Assembly (NCBI RefSeq): GCF_000005505.3
Contig: NC_016133.3
Location: 42,249,237 to 42,313,236 of the forward strand
Direction: 5' to 3'
From: Brachypodium distachyon
Taxonomy: Eukaryota; Streptophyta; Magnoliopsida; Poales; Poaceae
DNA: 64,000 nt
A model generated the notes under the pieces. That model was not told where the DNA came from. It was given only the letters and a program-made list of their open reading frames with translations, and ran no database searches. The translations under genes were made by a program, and so were the position numbers. Shown here in pieces: positions 44,728-57,600 of this stretch. The stretch's first letter is position 1; every line of letters begins with the position of its first letter.

Positions 44728-47020
44728 ATGGAGCGCCGCGACTACTGGCTCCTATTCGGAAGGACGCTCTGCATGGCGCTGGCGGTCGCGGTCCTCGCGA
44801 TCGCGCCGCGTTCCGAGGAGGAACCCACCGGCACTTTGGCAGTCTTCGTGTACGTGTCTTCCTTCTTTTTAAAGCACAAATTATATGTACTATATCATAT
44901 ATGTCACTGTTACTTTCGATAAATCCCATTACAAAAAGAGTCAAGTTTAAAAAATCCCAGCTTGGTTTGTTCTAATTGCTACCCCGGTTGTGCTCTCTGC
45001 CCCGCAACTGCACTCCACAGCGTCCCTTGCCCACGCACTGCAACCCCCTTAATTGCTGGACCTGCCAGAACCACCGCCGTGCTAGCTCCACGCCGAGCGT
45101 AGCGCGCGGAAGTACGCAGCCATGGAGAAGCTTCCGTGAACACTCCGTCTCGAGGACATGGATCCCGCCCGGCCTTCTTCTCAATTATGCTCCCTAGCTA
45201 GAAGGCATGGAGACTCCCAAACTGCCATGATGGAGTTCTCAACCCCTTAAACCTCACGCAATTAATTGAACATTGTTGAGTGACTTGCGGATCTACTTAG
45301 CAACCTGGTGGCGGCATGGCATGCAGTTCTTGAGGGTTGGTGATGCAGAGGAGTGGCGCGTAGGAAGAGCAGCGGCAGAGCATGAGACGTCAGGTGACCG
45401 TTTTTCAAAACTCAGTTGGATAACATCTTAGAAGTATGAGAAAGTTACAGTGGCCGTTTTTCAAAACTCACTTGGATAATGTAATAATGGCATTCCTCTA
45501 AAGTGGCCAATTTGCATAGGGCAAATATCTAAATTTTTTTCTTTCCCAAATCACCCCTGGCAAGCTGTTGCCTGCCGCAAGCTAGCGCCGTCAGGTATTC
45601 AGCACGCGACCCATCGTGGAGCTCGCCGGTAGAACATGTGTGGGCCGATTCCAAGTTCCCAACCCCTTTAGCCTGTGATTGGTTCCTTGCAGCTTTTTTT
45701 TGTTGAGGGAAGGGTTCCTTGCAGCTGACCTGGCTCGCATCAGCCTCTCAAAAAAGAAAAAAGAAAAAAGAAAAACTGGCTCGCATCAACTGTACAACTT
45801 CGTTGCTGTTTTGTGGCCTGCATCAGAGATTGGGCCTGGCCCAGCTCATGCAGACTCCAGTCTCGTTCTTTTCCCCTTCTCCTCTCGTCTTCTTCGGATG
45901 TTCTTCCCCAATCTCCCGAGCACCTCCATGGCCGCCACCCCGAGATCTCCCGAGCTCCCACATCAACGCCGCCCTCAACCCGACGGTGGCCCCTGTGCTC
46001 CCGCCGAAGAGGGCTACCTCCTTTGCATCTAGTTCTCCTCCCCACGCCCGACCTCGGTGCTGCATTCTCCGGCCATCTCCTGCCTAGGCGCCATGCCCTG
46101 GTCCGCCGTCGAGCCCTGCCTCCACGCGGCTGCAAGTATCACCGGTTCCATCTTCGTCGTGGTCGTCCTTGTTTGTGTTGTCGTGGGATGCAATCATACA
46201 AGGGCGCGGGAGGGTCGCCATGGATGAGGAAAGAAGAGCAGAGACAGAGAGGTGCAGAGAAAGGAAGAAGAAGAGCCAAACTTACTCTTAGTTGCATTTG
46301 AGGACAGATTCTTTTTACTTTTCTCAAAAATCGTGCGCCGAAACTAACAAGTTGTCCCATGTACACGCACAGAAACTAACAAGTTGTCCCATGTACACGC
46401 ACACAAAAATCTGTTCTGCTTATTTATTATTCTCTTCTACTCCAAATAACATATGAGAAATAAAATACTTTCAACAATTCCCAGGGCCGTCAAAACAACG
46501 GTGTCTCTCGAGATTCTCTGGGGGCCTTTCAAGCTGATGATGCACGTCGCCAGCCTACGGCACTGGAACGATGCGGGGCCGGGCGATTACTTCGGCTACC
46601 CTTTTGTCGTCGTTGAGTGGGTAAGTCGTTTACTTTCTCCGTTCCATAATTCCTGCCGAAATCTTAGATATATCTAGACACATTATTTAGAAATAGATAT
46701 ATTCATATTTTGATAAATTTGAGACAAGAATTAAAACGGATGGAGTGCTTGTTAAATTACGCCAAGCTAACGTACACTACTGTATCACGAATACGCAGGT
46801 GCTCGCGGTTGCCCAGTGGGGCTCGGCGTCCGCCGCCTGGGGCGTGATCACAGATCCTCGCTTCAGCTGCACCGGCTCACACGGGAGATTCTGCCGCAGG
46901 TACGTGGTGTCGTCGGGGATTGCGGCTCTCCTCAGTGTCGTTAGCGTTGCTAACGCCACCGTGCTAGTATGGACCAGGATGACGCATGGCCAGCGTCTAC
47001 TTGAGCTCATCGGCCAGTAG
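44728..47020 (+). CDS. CASP-like (CASPL) four-span membrane protein
   Basis: Three exons, 44728-44849, 46485-46620 and 46799-47020, join at GT-AG sites (phases 2 and 0) to give 159 residues. Four hydrophobic segments can be seen near residues 8-28, 36-60, 80-102 and 119-140. The loop before the last span has a pair of Cys and the pattern FSCTGSHGRFCRRY, resembling the W..C..F..FC signature of CASP/CASP-like proteins. These form plasma-membrane scaffolds, and CASPs organise Casparian strips. The assignment rests on topology, size (150-210 is usual) and this loop; similarity is weak, so another small four-span family is possible. An in-frame ATG at 44704 would add eight residues. Intron 1 is long (1.6 kb); intron 2 (178 bp) consists mostly of a Stowaway MITE. 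Confidence 0.7.
44850..46484. other. Intron 1 of the CASP-like gene
   Basis: This 1.6-kb intron contains a near-duplicate pair of CCGTTTTTCAAAACTCA.TTGGATAA at about 45399 and 45452, a duplicated GGTTCCTTGCAGCT around 45680 and 45712, a GC-rich stretch (45840-46300) with domain-free open frames, and a 32-bp tandem duplication at 46340-46403. Confidence 0.5.
46340..46403. repeat. Tandem duplication, 32-bp unit, two copies
   Basis: The unit starting GAAACTAACAAGTTGTCCC is repeated without change at 46340 and 46372. It lies about 80 bp before exon 2 of the CASP-like gene, inside intron 1. Confidence 0.92.
46633..46745. mobile_element. Stowaway-type MITE filling intron 2 of the CASP-like gene
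   Basis: Begins CTTTCTCCGTTCCATAATTC and ends GAATTAAAACGGATGGAG, with TA before it (46631-46632) and a worn TG after it. It makes up about two thirds of the 178-bp intron 46621-46798. Confidence 0.8.
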
Positions 47021-47236
47021 CCTAGTAGGTGTAGCTGTAGCCGGCAAGTGCTCATCTTGAACTATGTTGTAAAATAATGGCAAAACTAAGATCTGGACCA
47101 TGTGTGCCATTTGATGATTGCTGATCCTGCTGGTCATGAACTATGTTGTAAGACCACTATTACATATTAATGATACCTGCTAGCGTTCACGAGCTTACAA
47201 GCTATCACCAGACATACATGCATCATAGGGCTCGAT
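47021..47236. other. 3' region of the CASP-like gene
   Basis: Likely 3' UTR, with a partial duplicate of CATGAACTATGTTGTAA (near 47056 and 47137), then the point where the LINE tail begins. No other gene. The stretch is shorter than 300 bases but closes the gap before the LINE. Confidence 0.4.
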
Positions 47237-49250
47237 ATTTTTTGAAAATAAGCCTTCCGGCCCAGCTTTATTGGAAAGCCAACGAGTCTGCTGGCGAAAC
47301 CAGCTTACAATGTAGCCTAACAGACCAGCACACCTTCGCCACCTCACCAAAACGTTACAGAGCAAACCAACCAACAGGAAGTTCCAACCATAGCTGTCAA
47401 AAAAAGAAACGAGCACAACTTCAACCTCCTGCTACAAGAGCTTGTGAACATCCGCATCTCATCCTATTCCTCGCGCCTCCCCCTCACACAGTTGAGCCTG
47501 AATCTTGGAAATTAGCTTCATTGTCGCCTCCCTACGCTTTGCTGGAAGCAGGATCTTCCATTGCGCCAGAATCGCCAAGGCTTTGTAGATCACCTGCAGC
47601 GGAGAGCGACAAACTTGATGATTGAAAACCATATTATTGTGTGTTAGCCAAATTGCCCAGGCAACAGCAGCTAACAGCGACCACATTCTATGATCTCCCA
47701 CAAGCGCGCCCTGCCTAAGAGCCAGAGCACAAAACTCCTCCCCCGAACGAGGCGCCCTATGCCAGCCCAGGCAGTCCCGCAGAAAACACAGCAGAAAAAA
47801 GCCACCGGGCAGGTGAAAAGTAGGTGATTAGCAGATTCCTTACGACCACAAAGTTGACACCCTTCTTCACCCTGCCAGCCCTTCTTTAATTCCTCAGTCA
47901 CTTGAATCTTCCCTATGATGCACATCTAGGTGAAGATTTTTGTTTCAGAGGAATGGTTGTTCCAGAGATCCATAATCTCCAGGTCCGGCACACCACTATG
48001 ACACATCATATCATACATCGATTTGGTGGAAAACACCTTGCGAGAGGTACGCTCCCATCGACCTGTGTCTGGCAAGGTGGTGAGCTGCAGCTCCTGCAGG
48101 CTGCTTCTTAAGTTGTGCCACTCACTTTCTTCACCTGGGCCAAAAGATCGTCGGAAGGATAAATTCAGACCATCCTGCAGTACCTCCGCCACCGTGTCGT
48201 GCTGCTGCTCAGAGCAGATAAACAATCTATGGAACATCACCTTCAATGGCTGGCCCAGCCAGATATCATGCCAGAAGCGTGTAGTTTTCCCATTCTGAAC
48301 CTGATAGGAGCTACCGACCGAGAACCAATCTTTAACAGTGTGTAGCCCTTTCCAAAACTGAAAAACTAAGGAGATAGAAGACTGGAAGAAACCCTTGTCC
48401 CCCAAGTACTTATTCCTCAGCAGCACACAACTAAGATGAGTATCCCCCCTCTCCAATTTCATAATCCACTTTGTTAGTAGGGTGATGTTCCTCAATCTGA
48501 TTTCTACAAAGCCCACACCCCCAAATTCCTTAGGTCTGCAAAGCTTGTCCCAACTCACCATATGATATTTTCTTTGAGCACTAACTCCCTCCTAGAAGAA
48601 GTGTGCTCTCACCATATCCAATTTGTAATTTTTTTTCTAGAATACTATATCCAATTTGTAATGAATACCTACATTCAGTTTGTAAAACCCCATCATGTAA
48701 GTGGGCATTTATCCAGGCAGGAATCGATCAGAACCTTCCTCCCCCGAAGGAAAGACTCCCACTCCGCCATCCTTCAAGTCTTTTCTCGACCTTCTCCACA
48801 ATTCCATTAAATCCTTCCATAAGGATCTTCGTAGGCGACACAGGGATTCCAAGATACTTCAGCGGGAAGGATCCAACAGCACAATTAAATTGGTTAGCAA
48901 TACTGCCCCTCTCCTCCTCCTCCACACCAAGCACAAAAACTTCACTTTTTTGATAGTTAATCCTCAGCCCTGACATCTCCTTTGTAGCAGTACAGCAGCA
49001 GCTTTACCTTTCTGATAGAAGCAGGATCATTGTGAATGAAGAGTATTGTCTCATCTGCCTACTGTAGATGGGACACTCCTCCGGGCAGAAGGTGGGGAAC
49101 CAGCCCCTGTAGGTGGCCCTTCCCTTTAGCCGCCTGCAGTATCGTCCCCAAAGCATCGCCCACCAGATTGAAAAGCAAAGGGGACAAAGGGTCACCTTGC
49201 CTAAGTCCCTTGAAAGTCTGTGAGAGGCTCTTGGAAGAATGGCAAATCAC
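47237..49250 (-). mobile_element. 5'-truncated, decayed LINE (L1-like non-LTR retrotransposon)
   Basis: On the minus strand the element begins within the reverse-transcriptase domain (49004-49250; LRQGDPLSPLLFNLVGDALG, then YADDTILFIHND). It continues with the connection region (48728-48976; INYQKSEVFVLGV, YLGIPVS), then a region with FWHDIWLG (47926-48561) and the zinc-binding zf-RVT domain (47671-47925; CQLCGRKESANHLLFTCPVA). It ends with a tail of A residues at 47237-47243. Several frame breaks separate these pieces. It lies just downstream of the CASP-like gene. The 5' part (endonuclease, early RT) is missing. Confidence 0.88.
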
Positions 49251-49996
49251 GAGTTCACGTCGTCAGGCAAATACATGGTGCACTGCACGTCTACAACGGG
49301 GTTTGATGAGGCAGAGCACGAAGCGAAGCACAGAACACTTTGGTCCAATACATGGTGGGAGCATGAGGCTCTTCCTTGCTAGTAATACTGACGATGTCCA
49401 AGTTCTTAGCCAGGAATTCAGCTCAGCCGTGCGTGGTCCCGATTCTACCATCGCTTGGACCGACCGTGTACTTGTGTCGTTGAATAGATGGGAAGGGCCT
49501 GTCAGGTGCCTAATCAACGTGATTTCGCAGCTAGGTGTCGACGCCGGCCTGGCTTGAGAACCTCTGAAAACAAAAATTTACGCACAACGGTCAACGAACT
49601 GAACCGGGCTATAGCTTCATTTTATTGGAATCAAAACAGCATCTCGTCGAGACATCTCGAGTCATTAAGTTGGATTTTGAGCTCAGTTTTTGAAGCGTCG
49701 TCTCTTCACCACTTGTAAGTTTTGGGACTTGGACTTGTTGAATATATAGGTCTACGCGCAGGCAGCGTATGGTGTTGGTGACTGTAATCTGGCATCTTTG
49801 GGAGGCTCGTAATGCTGTCCGGAATGACGAAGCTATGAGGTCTCCTCGTTCGGTGGCTATGCAAGCCAAGGCATGCATATATTGACATGATAAATACTCG
49901 TATTTTGCAACCTACCATTCATAGGCGTGAGGCAATGTCTTCTTCAGCAAGAGGAAATAACATCAGCAAGAGGAAATAACAAATTTTGCTAGGAAG
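49251..49996. other. Spacer between the LINE and the copia element
   Basis: A plus-strand open frame runs through 49256-49557 and ends in TGA, but the encoded text (SNTDDVQVLSQEF, VLVSLNRWEGPVRCLINV) has no domain I recognise. A 19-bp tandem duplication CAGCAAGAGGAAATAACAT occurs at about 49945-49980. Otherwise nothing is identified. Confidence 0.4.
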
Positions 49997-50417
49997 CGAT
50001 AGAAACCTAGAATCTTCTAGGTGTAGATCTAGCCGGTAGGAGGTTCTTTCTATGGTTTGACTTGAGATTCGGGTATGGGAGAGAGAGAGGAAGGGGAGGA
50101 GGGGTACCTTCTCCTTGGGACGAGGACGAGGACGCCGGCATGGACGACATGGTCGACAACGAGGGAGCGACGACGTCGGGAGGCGGAGCTTCCCGTTACT
50201 CCTGCGCGGAACCCTAAATCGGTAGGGGGTTTGTTCGGTGGGGTGTGCGGCACATCGACGAACCTTGTGTTGCGTGCCGCCGGCCCCCACCTCTTTATAT
50301 CGCGCAGTGTAACAGGGGCCCGCCAACCATAATGGGTTGGGCGCCCCCGATCAGGGCGCTGTAGATCTAAGGGCCTGGTGTGCCGTTGGGCCCACACGGG
50401 TGGAGATCACTCTAACA
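49997..50417 (-). repeat. 3' LTR of the copia element
   Basis: 421 bp. On the minus strand it begins TGTTAGAGTGATC directly after the polypurine tract and ends TTTCTATCG, where the expected CA end is changed to CG. The last ~160 bases match the partial 5' LTR at 63001-63175 with scattered substitutions. Confidence 0.88.
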
Positions 50418-50430
50418 TTCTCCCCCTTAT
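50418..50430 (-). other. Polypurine tract of the copia element
   Basis: The minus strand reads ATAAGGGGGAGAA immediately before the TG that opens the 3' LTR: the primer for plus-strand DNA synthesis in LTR retrotransposons. Confidence 0.8.
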
Positions 50431-50602
50431 CTCAACTTTTCTTTTAATTGTATACCTTTTACTTTACTCGTTTCACCACCGATTAGTACGTAGAGCATGT
50501 TTCATCGTCTCAGCTCAATTGCCGATAGAATCAGACAGCTACGACATACCTTTCCATGTTGAAACAAATTATGTTCTTTTCGGACCATTCTTTATCCAGG
50601 AA

Positions 50603-52630
50603 TCATAGGTTTTCCCTTAAACCCATGCCGGCTAAGTGTTCCTTGAACACACTGGGTGGTAGGCCTTTTGTAAGCGGATCCGCAAGCATATCCTTTGTCT
50701 TTATATGCTCGAGACTTATAGTGTGATCTTGGATTTTATCTTTTACAACATAATACTTCATCTCTATTGGTTTGGTAGCATTACTTGACTTGTTGTTGTG
50801 AGTATAAAATACTGCGGGCTGATTATCGCAGTACATCTTTAGTGGTTTGTCGATACAATCCACTACTTTCAAGTCGGGCATAAATTTCTTTAACCATATC
50901 GCCTGCCCCGTGGTGTCATAACATGCTATAAATTATGCATACATCGTGGATGATGCAACTATTGACTGTTTGGAGCTTCTCCACGAAATAGCCCTGCCTG
51001 CGGGAGTGAATACATATCCTGACGTGGATTTTCTATCATCTCTGTCTCCCGCAAAATCTGTATCTGAATACCATTTTATCTCTAGGGAATCAGATCTTCT
51101 ATATGTTAGCATGAGGTCTTTTGTGCCTTGCGCATAACGCAATGCTTTCTTTACCATTTTCCGGTGCTCTATGCCTGGATTTTCTTGATATCTACGGAGT
51201 ACCCCGGTGATAAAAGCTAAGTTAGGGCGAGTACACACTTGTGTACTGTAGGCTTCCAACGGCCGAAGCATATGGAACCGCTTTCATTTGATCGATTTCA
51301 TATTGACTTTTGGGACATTAAAATTTCTTGAAACTGTCGCCCTTGACTATAGGAGGAGGTGTGGCATTGCTCGCATGCATATTGTATTTCTTTAGAATCT
51401 TTTCTAAATATGCCTTTTGCGATAGTCCTAGAACCCCATTTTTCCTATCTCGGTGAATTTCTATGCCCAAGACATATGATGCTTCACCAAGATCTTTCAT
51501 ATCAAAATTTGAGAACAAAAAACTTCTTTGTTTCTAGTAGTAGACTGACATCGCTGCTAGCAAGCGGGATATCATCCACGTACAGGATTAGGAAAATGTA
51601 TTTCCCACTTTTAAACTTTGCATAAACGCAATTGTCCTCAACATTCTCTTTAAACCCAAATTTCTTAATAGTCTCATTAAACTTTAGATACCATTGTCTA
51701 GAGGCTTGCTTTAATCCATAAATGGATTTCTTTAGGCGGCATCCCATGTTTTCCTTGCCTTCTGTGATAAAACCCTTGGGTTGCTTCATGTAGAAATGCC
51801 ATCTTTACATCCATCTGATGTAGCTCTAAATCAAAATGCGTCACTAGTGCCATTATTATTCTGAAGGAATCTTTGCATGAGACTGGTGAAAATGTCTCAT
51901 TGTAATCTATTCCTTCTCTTTGTGTAAATCCTTTTGCCACGAGTCGTGCTTTGTACTTTTCTATATTCCATCTAGAGTCATATTTGGTTTTGTAGACCCA
52001 TTTACAACCTACCGTTTTGGCTCCTTTAGAAATTTCCTCTAAGTCCCAAACTTTGTTGGAACTTATCGATCTCATCTCATCTTCCATGGCCTCCAGCCAC
52101 TTCGATGAGTGAGAACTACTCATGGCTTCTTCATATGAAGTGGGATAATTCTCCATATGAACTCTTTCTGTATTGTAAACTTTATAATCTTTTGGAATCG
52201 CTGACTTTTTAACTCTTTGAGACTTTCTAGGGGCCTCAATTTCTGGCACGTTCTGTGTCTCTACATGTGGCGCATGTTCAGGCTGCTGCACCTCTCTTTC
52301 ATGTGCAACAGTGAGTTGAGTCGGCTCCTGACGGACAGGTTCCGGACCTTCACTCATTGTTGCCATGTGTGGAGTTGCAACAGGTGTCGGCACCGCAATC
52401 TCAGGGATTGTTGGTGTGTCAACAATAGGTAGTGAAAAGAATGGCTCCTGAGTCATCGGATTAGGTGCATACATCCTCTTCTCCTCGAGATCAACTTTCC
52501 GAGCTACCGTGCTCCCCTCATCATTTCGTCCTCTAAGAAGACGGCGTGTCTCGTTTTCACAAACTTTGTGTGTCTGTCTGGATAGTAGAAACGAAGACCT
52601 TTTGATCTTTCAGGGTAGCCAATGAAATGG
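50603..52630 (-). pseudogene. copia reverse transcriptase and RNase H, degenerate
   Basis: Minus-strand fragments in order. First comes the post-integrase linker and the start of RT (51698-52474; WLEAMEDEMRSI, GCKWVYKTKYD, YKARLVAKGFTQREGIDY, LHQMDVKMAFL). Next is RT with the active site YVDDI and YGLKQASRQWY (51502-51789), then LGIEIHRDR (51318-51518). RNase H follows with GYVFTPAGRAISWRSSKQ (50933-51271) and MLADPLTKGLPP (50603-50881). A deletion of about nine codons plus a frameshift follows AFL near 51790, and a further gap occurs near 51280-51320. Confidence 0.9.
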
Positions 52631-55600
52631 TGTAACATCCCAATTTTCAAAATTCTTCATATGCATTGCATATCATGAGCATCATGTCACCCTTGCATTT
52701 GATCACTTTCAAAACCTTAAAATTTGCCCAGAAAACCCTTTTGCATAGATGCCTTTATTTGATTTTGGGCTTTGATCTTGCTCTTGAGTATTTGCATTTT
52801 TAACTCATGAGGGTATTGTGGTAAAAATGGATTTAATGCATATATAGAGCTATCCCATAAATTGGCTTTTGAAAGTATTTTGAAAAATAATTTGTTTCGA
52901 TAGCCTAAGAGCCCTAAAAGCCATTTTATAGGCAAATGTATTTTTAAATATTTTATTTTGAGAAAATTCTTGTTCCAAAAGTTATATCATATGAAAATAT
53001 GATTTTACAAATTTTGTTGCACTTTATTTGGAGTGATTTGGAGCTTCGAATCAATTTTGAGGTTCAAAAACAGAAAATAGATAAAAGAAAAGGAAAAACC
53101 GAGGAAAACCGACCGAACCGGACCGACCCGGCCAAACCGGACCGGACCGGACCGAACCGGACCGGCTCAGCCCAGCCCGAGCCGCCCGCTCTCACTGACC
53201 GGTGGGACCCACGCGTCATCTTCAACCTCCGTCCGAGAAATCCGGCCACACACGCCCGCGAACTGCCCACGACTCCACCTCCGATTTGTCCGCGCTCGAG
53301 TCGTTTTCTCCAAATCCTTGCGTGTCACCCCGAAGCCCTTGCTTTTCTCCTCCACTTCCCTCAAACCGCTCGCCCAATTTTTCTTCGGTTAGGATTTAAT
53401 TTCTCGCCGAAATTCTTCGCGGACGTCGCCGTTCTTCGCGTTTTGCCGTCGTTCCGGTGAGCTTCCGCCCGCGCCGACCCTCTCCTCTTCTTCCTCTCTC
53501 CACCCCGAACGCCGTGACGCGCTCGCCTTAGTGTTTGGCCGCCGCCGCCGCGCTCCGTTCCGTCCGCCGTCTTCCCCGGCGCCGGCCCGCCGCTCGCGCT
53601 GCGCCGCCCCGTGCCGTCCGCGCGCTCCCGCGCCCCGCGCCGCCCGCGTACCTGCCACCTGCCGCGCCGCGATGCCCGCAGCCGCCCAGCGCGCGCCGCC
53701 AACCCGCGCCGCGCCGCCCCGTGCCGCCTGCCTGCGCTGCCGCCGGCGAGCTCGCCCGCCGGCCGGAACCCTAGAACCGGGCCAGTTAGGTTTCGCCACG
53801 TGGCGAGATTTTGTTTTATTTATTTTATTTTAATTCGGCCGAATTGGATAATGCAATTTTGCAGAAAAGCCCCTGTAACTTTAAAGCCTCATATCTTTCA
53901 AACCGTTTTTCCAAAAATTATGTTCCGCACCTTTCTGGAATCGTCACAACGTGTAGAATATTTTGGCACTATTTAAATTCAGTTTTGAACAACTTAGACA
54001 GTAGCTATTTACAGAATGGTGGTTTATGGTTTAAATTTCAAATGAATTGTTTCAAAATAGTTTTGAGCATGTTATCTTGCTGTAAAATTATTTAAACTTG
54101 TTTTCTGTCCATTAGGACCAGAAAAGAAATTGTTTTGTGAATAAAAATGGCTTACAAGTTTAAATCTTGCTCTATGTTACAAAAGCCGCTCAATCTTTTA
54201 TTTTAAACCCTATCCATGTTTCATGCCTATTTGTTAACTCCTTATTGGTGTATAATCTGTCCAAATCATTTGAAAAACTTTTCAAAACGGAAATGAAACT
54301 TTTTATTTTAGAAGTAACCTTCGTTGTGCATCATCATAGCATATGCATCATGGCATGATTTTGTATTGAGTGTTGTGTTTATTGTGTGTGTTCATTTTAT
54401 TTTAGATTGTGTGGAGTGTAATCATTGTTGTTGCGAAGAGTGCGAGAACTACCACAACCTTGGACAAGGCAAGTTCACTTTGATCATTCTCCTAAATATT
54501 TTTTTTACTATGCACTAGATGTTTTATTAGTTGCATCAGGAATATTACTCGTACTTCTATGCTAGCTATAAATCCTAGGTAGTCTAGTTTACCCTCGCCA
54601 TTACCTTGCTACCAAATTGCCATCGATTGTAGTTGAATGCTAGGCTATGGTAGTATCGTGGGGGAAATAACTACATTATGATATTGTTATGACTTTGGCA
54701 ATATGAAATGTTTTGTTAGAAGTAAGGCAAAACAATTAATTAAATGAACTGTCCTGGGTGGGCAGCTTTGAAGATTTTGAGGATTAGCGGCGTCAGGTCC
54801 ATTTCTATGGGTCCCTCTGAGTCGAGTTCCTGTGGATTCAGGAATGGATCGTCCATGGACGTCTCTTCCGTGGATTCGGGAGCGCCTACGTTGCAAATGT
54901 GGAATGCCACCTGGGGTAACCGAGACTGGACTAGTTTCCTATTTAGAAGCTTCTAGTACAACCACAATGCTATATGGGCTCTAGCGAGACAAGAGTAAGT
55001 TGTATGAACCTAGACCCGAGGAATTGTACTGAGGTAGCCGTGTAGGGGGAGCGTGATTCTCTCGTGGTTTAGGGAATTACCTCTGAAAATCTCGTAATCG
55101 ATGCCGTTGCTACTCTACCCTGAGGACAGCAAGGGATTAACACGTCGGTTTCTTGTGGGGAATGTGTACAAACTCTCGAGAGCGTCAAAACTAAGTACTT
55201 AGCCGTGTCCCCGGCAACGGACAATTTGAGCAACTAGATGTGGAGCTGTAAGGAAAGTCTCACTCATTCTAACTTCTTAAATAAAATGGATGGTTGAACA
55301 GGGTAGGGGCACTTGATGAATCCACATCAATGTGCTCTAGGATAATAGGAGTATGGGTGTGTCTACCCCGTGTCCAATAGTGATAAAATTATATTTGATT
55401 AAAAGATAGGACTCAATAACTAAGCTTTGATGCAAATAGCCTTGAACCCCACTTTGCCACATTATGCATATATTTGGTAGGCTCTGGTATAACTCCTAGT
55501 GAATCTTGCCAATACATTTATTGTATTGACCCTAGTGGTTGCATCGTTTAATGATGTAGGAAGCTCCGACGACGAGTAAGATGTATGTTCTGCATGTTTG

Positions 55601-55872
55601 GGTTACGGGCTTACATTCCAACACGCTCTCACCGTGGTGTTGATGTGCCCTTGTATCTTCCATTTTCCGCTGCTAAACACTTGTTTTATTTCCAGCTAAC
55701 CCGTGAGGTTATGCGAGTTGTAAGTACCCTTTTATATTCTGGATGATACGTTGTAATATTGAGACCTTTGTTCTATGATATTACATCTTGAAACTGTGTG
55801 TGCTAGTGAGTCAATCCAGGGACTAGCACTAAAGCACAGAGATCGAACCCTTTTACGGGGGCGGTCGCTTCA
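52631..55872 (+). mobile_element. Coding-free TG...CA insertion of 3.2 kb within the copia element (LTR-like)
   Basis: Begins TGTAACATCCC and ends GGCGGTCGCTTCA, flanked by AATGG on both sides (52626-52630 and 55873-55877). The copia integrase frame runs through once one copy of AATGG is removed. No inverted terminal repeat and no protein domain. Inside are an AT-rich head, a strongly GC-rich block (about 53150-53780) that includes a run of ACCGG-type repeats (about 53099-53165), then AT-rich sequence. TG...CA ends with a 5-bp duplication point to LTR-retrotransposon integration: most simply a solo LTR of a family with very long LTRs (LARD-like, compare Sukkula/Erika). Confidence 0.7.
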
Positions 55873-57351
55873 AATGGCAACTCACTGTCTTGGTATCCAA
55901 TTTAGCAATATTTGGGTTAAACACTTTGGCCTCAGCTGGGCTCCCCCTCACCCGCAGGTGTTGTAGAGAGGGCACTCTTCCTGTCCACAACTCGTATGGT
56001 GTTTTGGGCACCGACTTGCTTGGCACTCTATTGAGAATGTGAATGGCGGTTTTTAATGTCTCCATCCACAATCCCAATGGTAATGTGAAATAACTCATCA
56101 TACTGCGCACCATATCCATAAGGGTACGGTTTCGCTTTTCAGCTACTCCATTTTGCTGAGGCTCGCTCGGCATTGAATACTGGGCAACTATTCCAGTCTC
56201 CTGTAGGAATCTTGCAAAAGGTCCAGGGACTTGGCCATATGGGGTGTGCCGACCGTAGTACTCCCCCCCATGGTCGGATCTTATTATCTTTATCTTTTTT
56301 ATCATGCTGATTTTCAACTTCAGCCTTGAATATTTTAAATTTATCCAAAACTTCTGACCTTTCTTTTATTGGATAAATGTAACCATAACGGGAGTAATCG
56401 TCTGTGAATGTTATGAAAGAATCATAACCATCCACACTTTCACAGGAAATGGTCGACAAATGTCAGTGTGAATAATTTCTAGTGTGCTGGTGCTACGTAT
56501 TGCACCCTTTTTTTATTTGTTTTACATACTTTCCTTTAATGCAATTTATGCATTGCTCTATTTCTAAGAAATCTAATGGAGGAAGAATTTTTGTTTTAAC
56601 AAGTCTTTCTATTCTCTCCCTCGAAATATGGCCTAAATGACAGTGCCATAATTTCGATGATTCATTAGTCCTCTTTCTTTTCTTTTGTATTTTCTCCGAC
56701 GCGGCAACATGTTCATTCACTTTGCACACAGAATATACTTTTTCAGGTATGGATAAATAAATAAAGCTCATTGTGAAGGAAGGCAACACCCACACAATCA
56801 TTATTAAACCATATGGCACACTTGCTATGTCCAAAATGACATTCATAATCAACTTTGTCCAAACGTGATACACTAATCAAGTTTCTGTGTAATGAAGGAA
56901 CATAAAACACATCTCTAAGCAAGATCGTGAATCCATCGGGAAGCTTCAAGGAGATGTCGCCGACAGCTTCTATGTCCGCTTGGACTCCATTCGCAATTTC
57001 AATGCATCTTTCGTTTCTATGCGTAGTCCGCGTCGAAAGGAATCCCTGTAAAGAATTTGCAACATGAACATTTGCACCAGAGTTAATCCACCAACTAGAT
57101 TTCGAAAACTGTGTATACAAGGATTCATTTACAAAGGAAATGGAGTTTATACCATTCTTTGCCATGATCGACTTTAGCCATTCCGGGAAAATTTTCTTGT
57201 AATGCCCGGTCTTCTTGCAATGGAGGCATGTATCTTTGTCCATTGGAAAAGACTTTTGCTGTTGCTGATGTTGCATTGGAGCTTTACCATGTGGCTTTGA
57301 AGGAGAACTTTGATTGCCTTGTTGGAAGTTCTTTTCCTTATTATCCCTCAC
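55873..57351 (-). pseudogene. copia zinc knuckle, protease and integrase, degenerate
   Basis: Minus-strand fragments. A zinc knuckle CLHCKKTGHYKKIFPEW, whose fourth Cys-type ligand is lost, is followed by the protease site WWINSGANVHVA, where the catalytic DSGA aspartate has become Asn (56743-57351). Then come the GAG-pre-integrase motif LWHCHLGHISRERIERL and CINCIKGK (56493-56873). The integrase core has FTDDYSRYGYIY (56139-56459) and [25 protein letters not shown] and [15 protein letters not shown] [20 protein letters not shown] (55873-56317). The frame breaks several times. Confidence 0.9.
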
Positions 57352-57600
57352 TTAGTTCAGAGAACCACCATATGAGGATTTAATTATGTCCTCTTCTTGC
57401 ACACCCATGGCTATAGTCTTTTCAATATCCCACCGCTCTGGTTGCATATTGTAGTTGACAACAAAAGTGTCAAACTCTTTTGGCAATGAAGTCATAACCA
57501 GATGAACAAGCATTGCAGACTTAATCTCTTGATCAGCATCCATGGGCTTCAACTTAGAAGCCATGTCGCTCATCTTGAGGATATGCTCTCTTATGCCATG
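57352..57600 (-). pseudogene. copia gag, C-terminal part
   Basis: Encodes [20 protein letters not shown] and [20 protein letters not shown], typical of the copia gag (UBN2) region. The frame stops at 57352-57354 just before the zinc-knuckle fragment. It continues across the 57601-61443 insertion into the N-terminal gag part. Confidence 0.85.
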
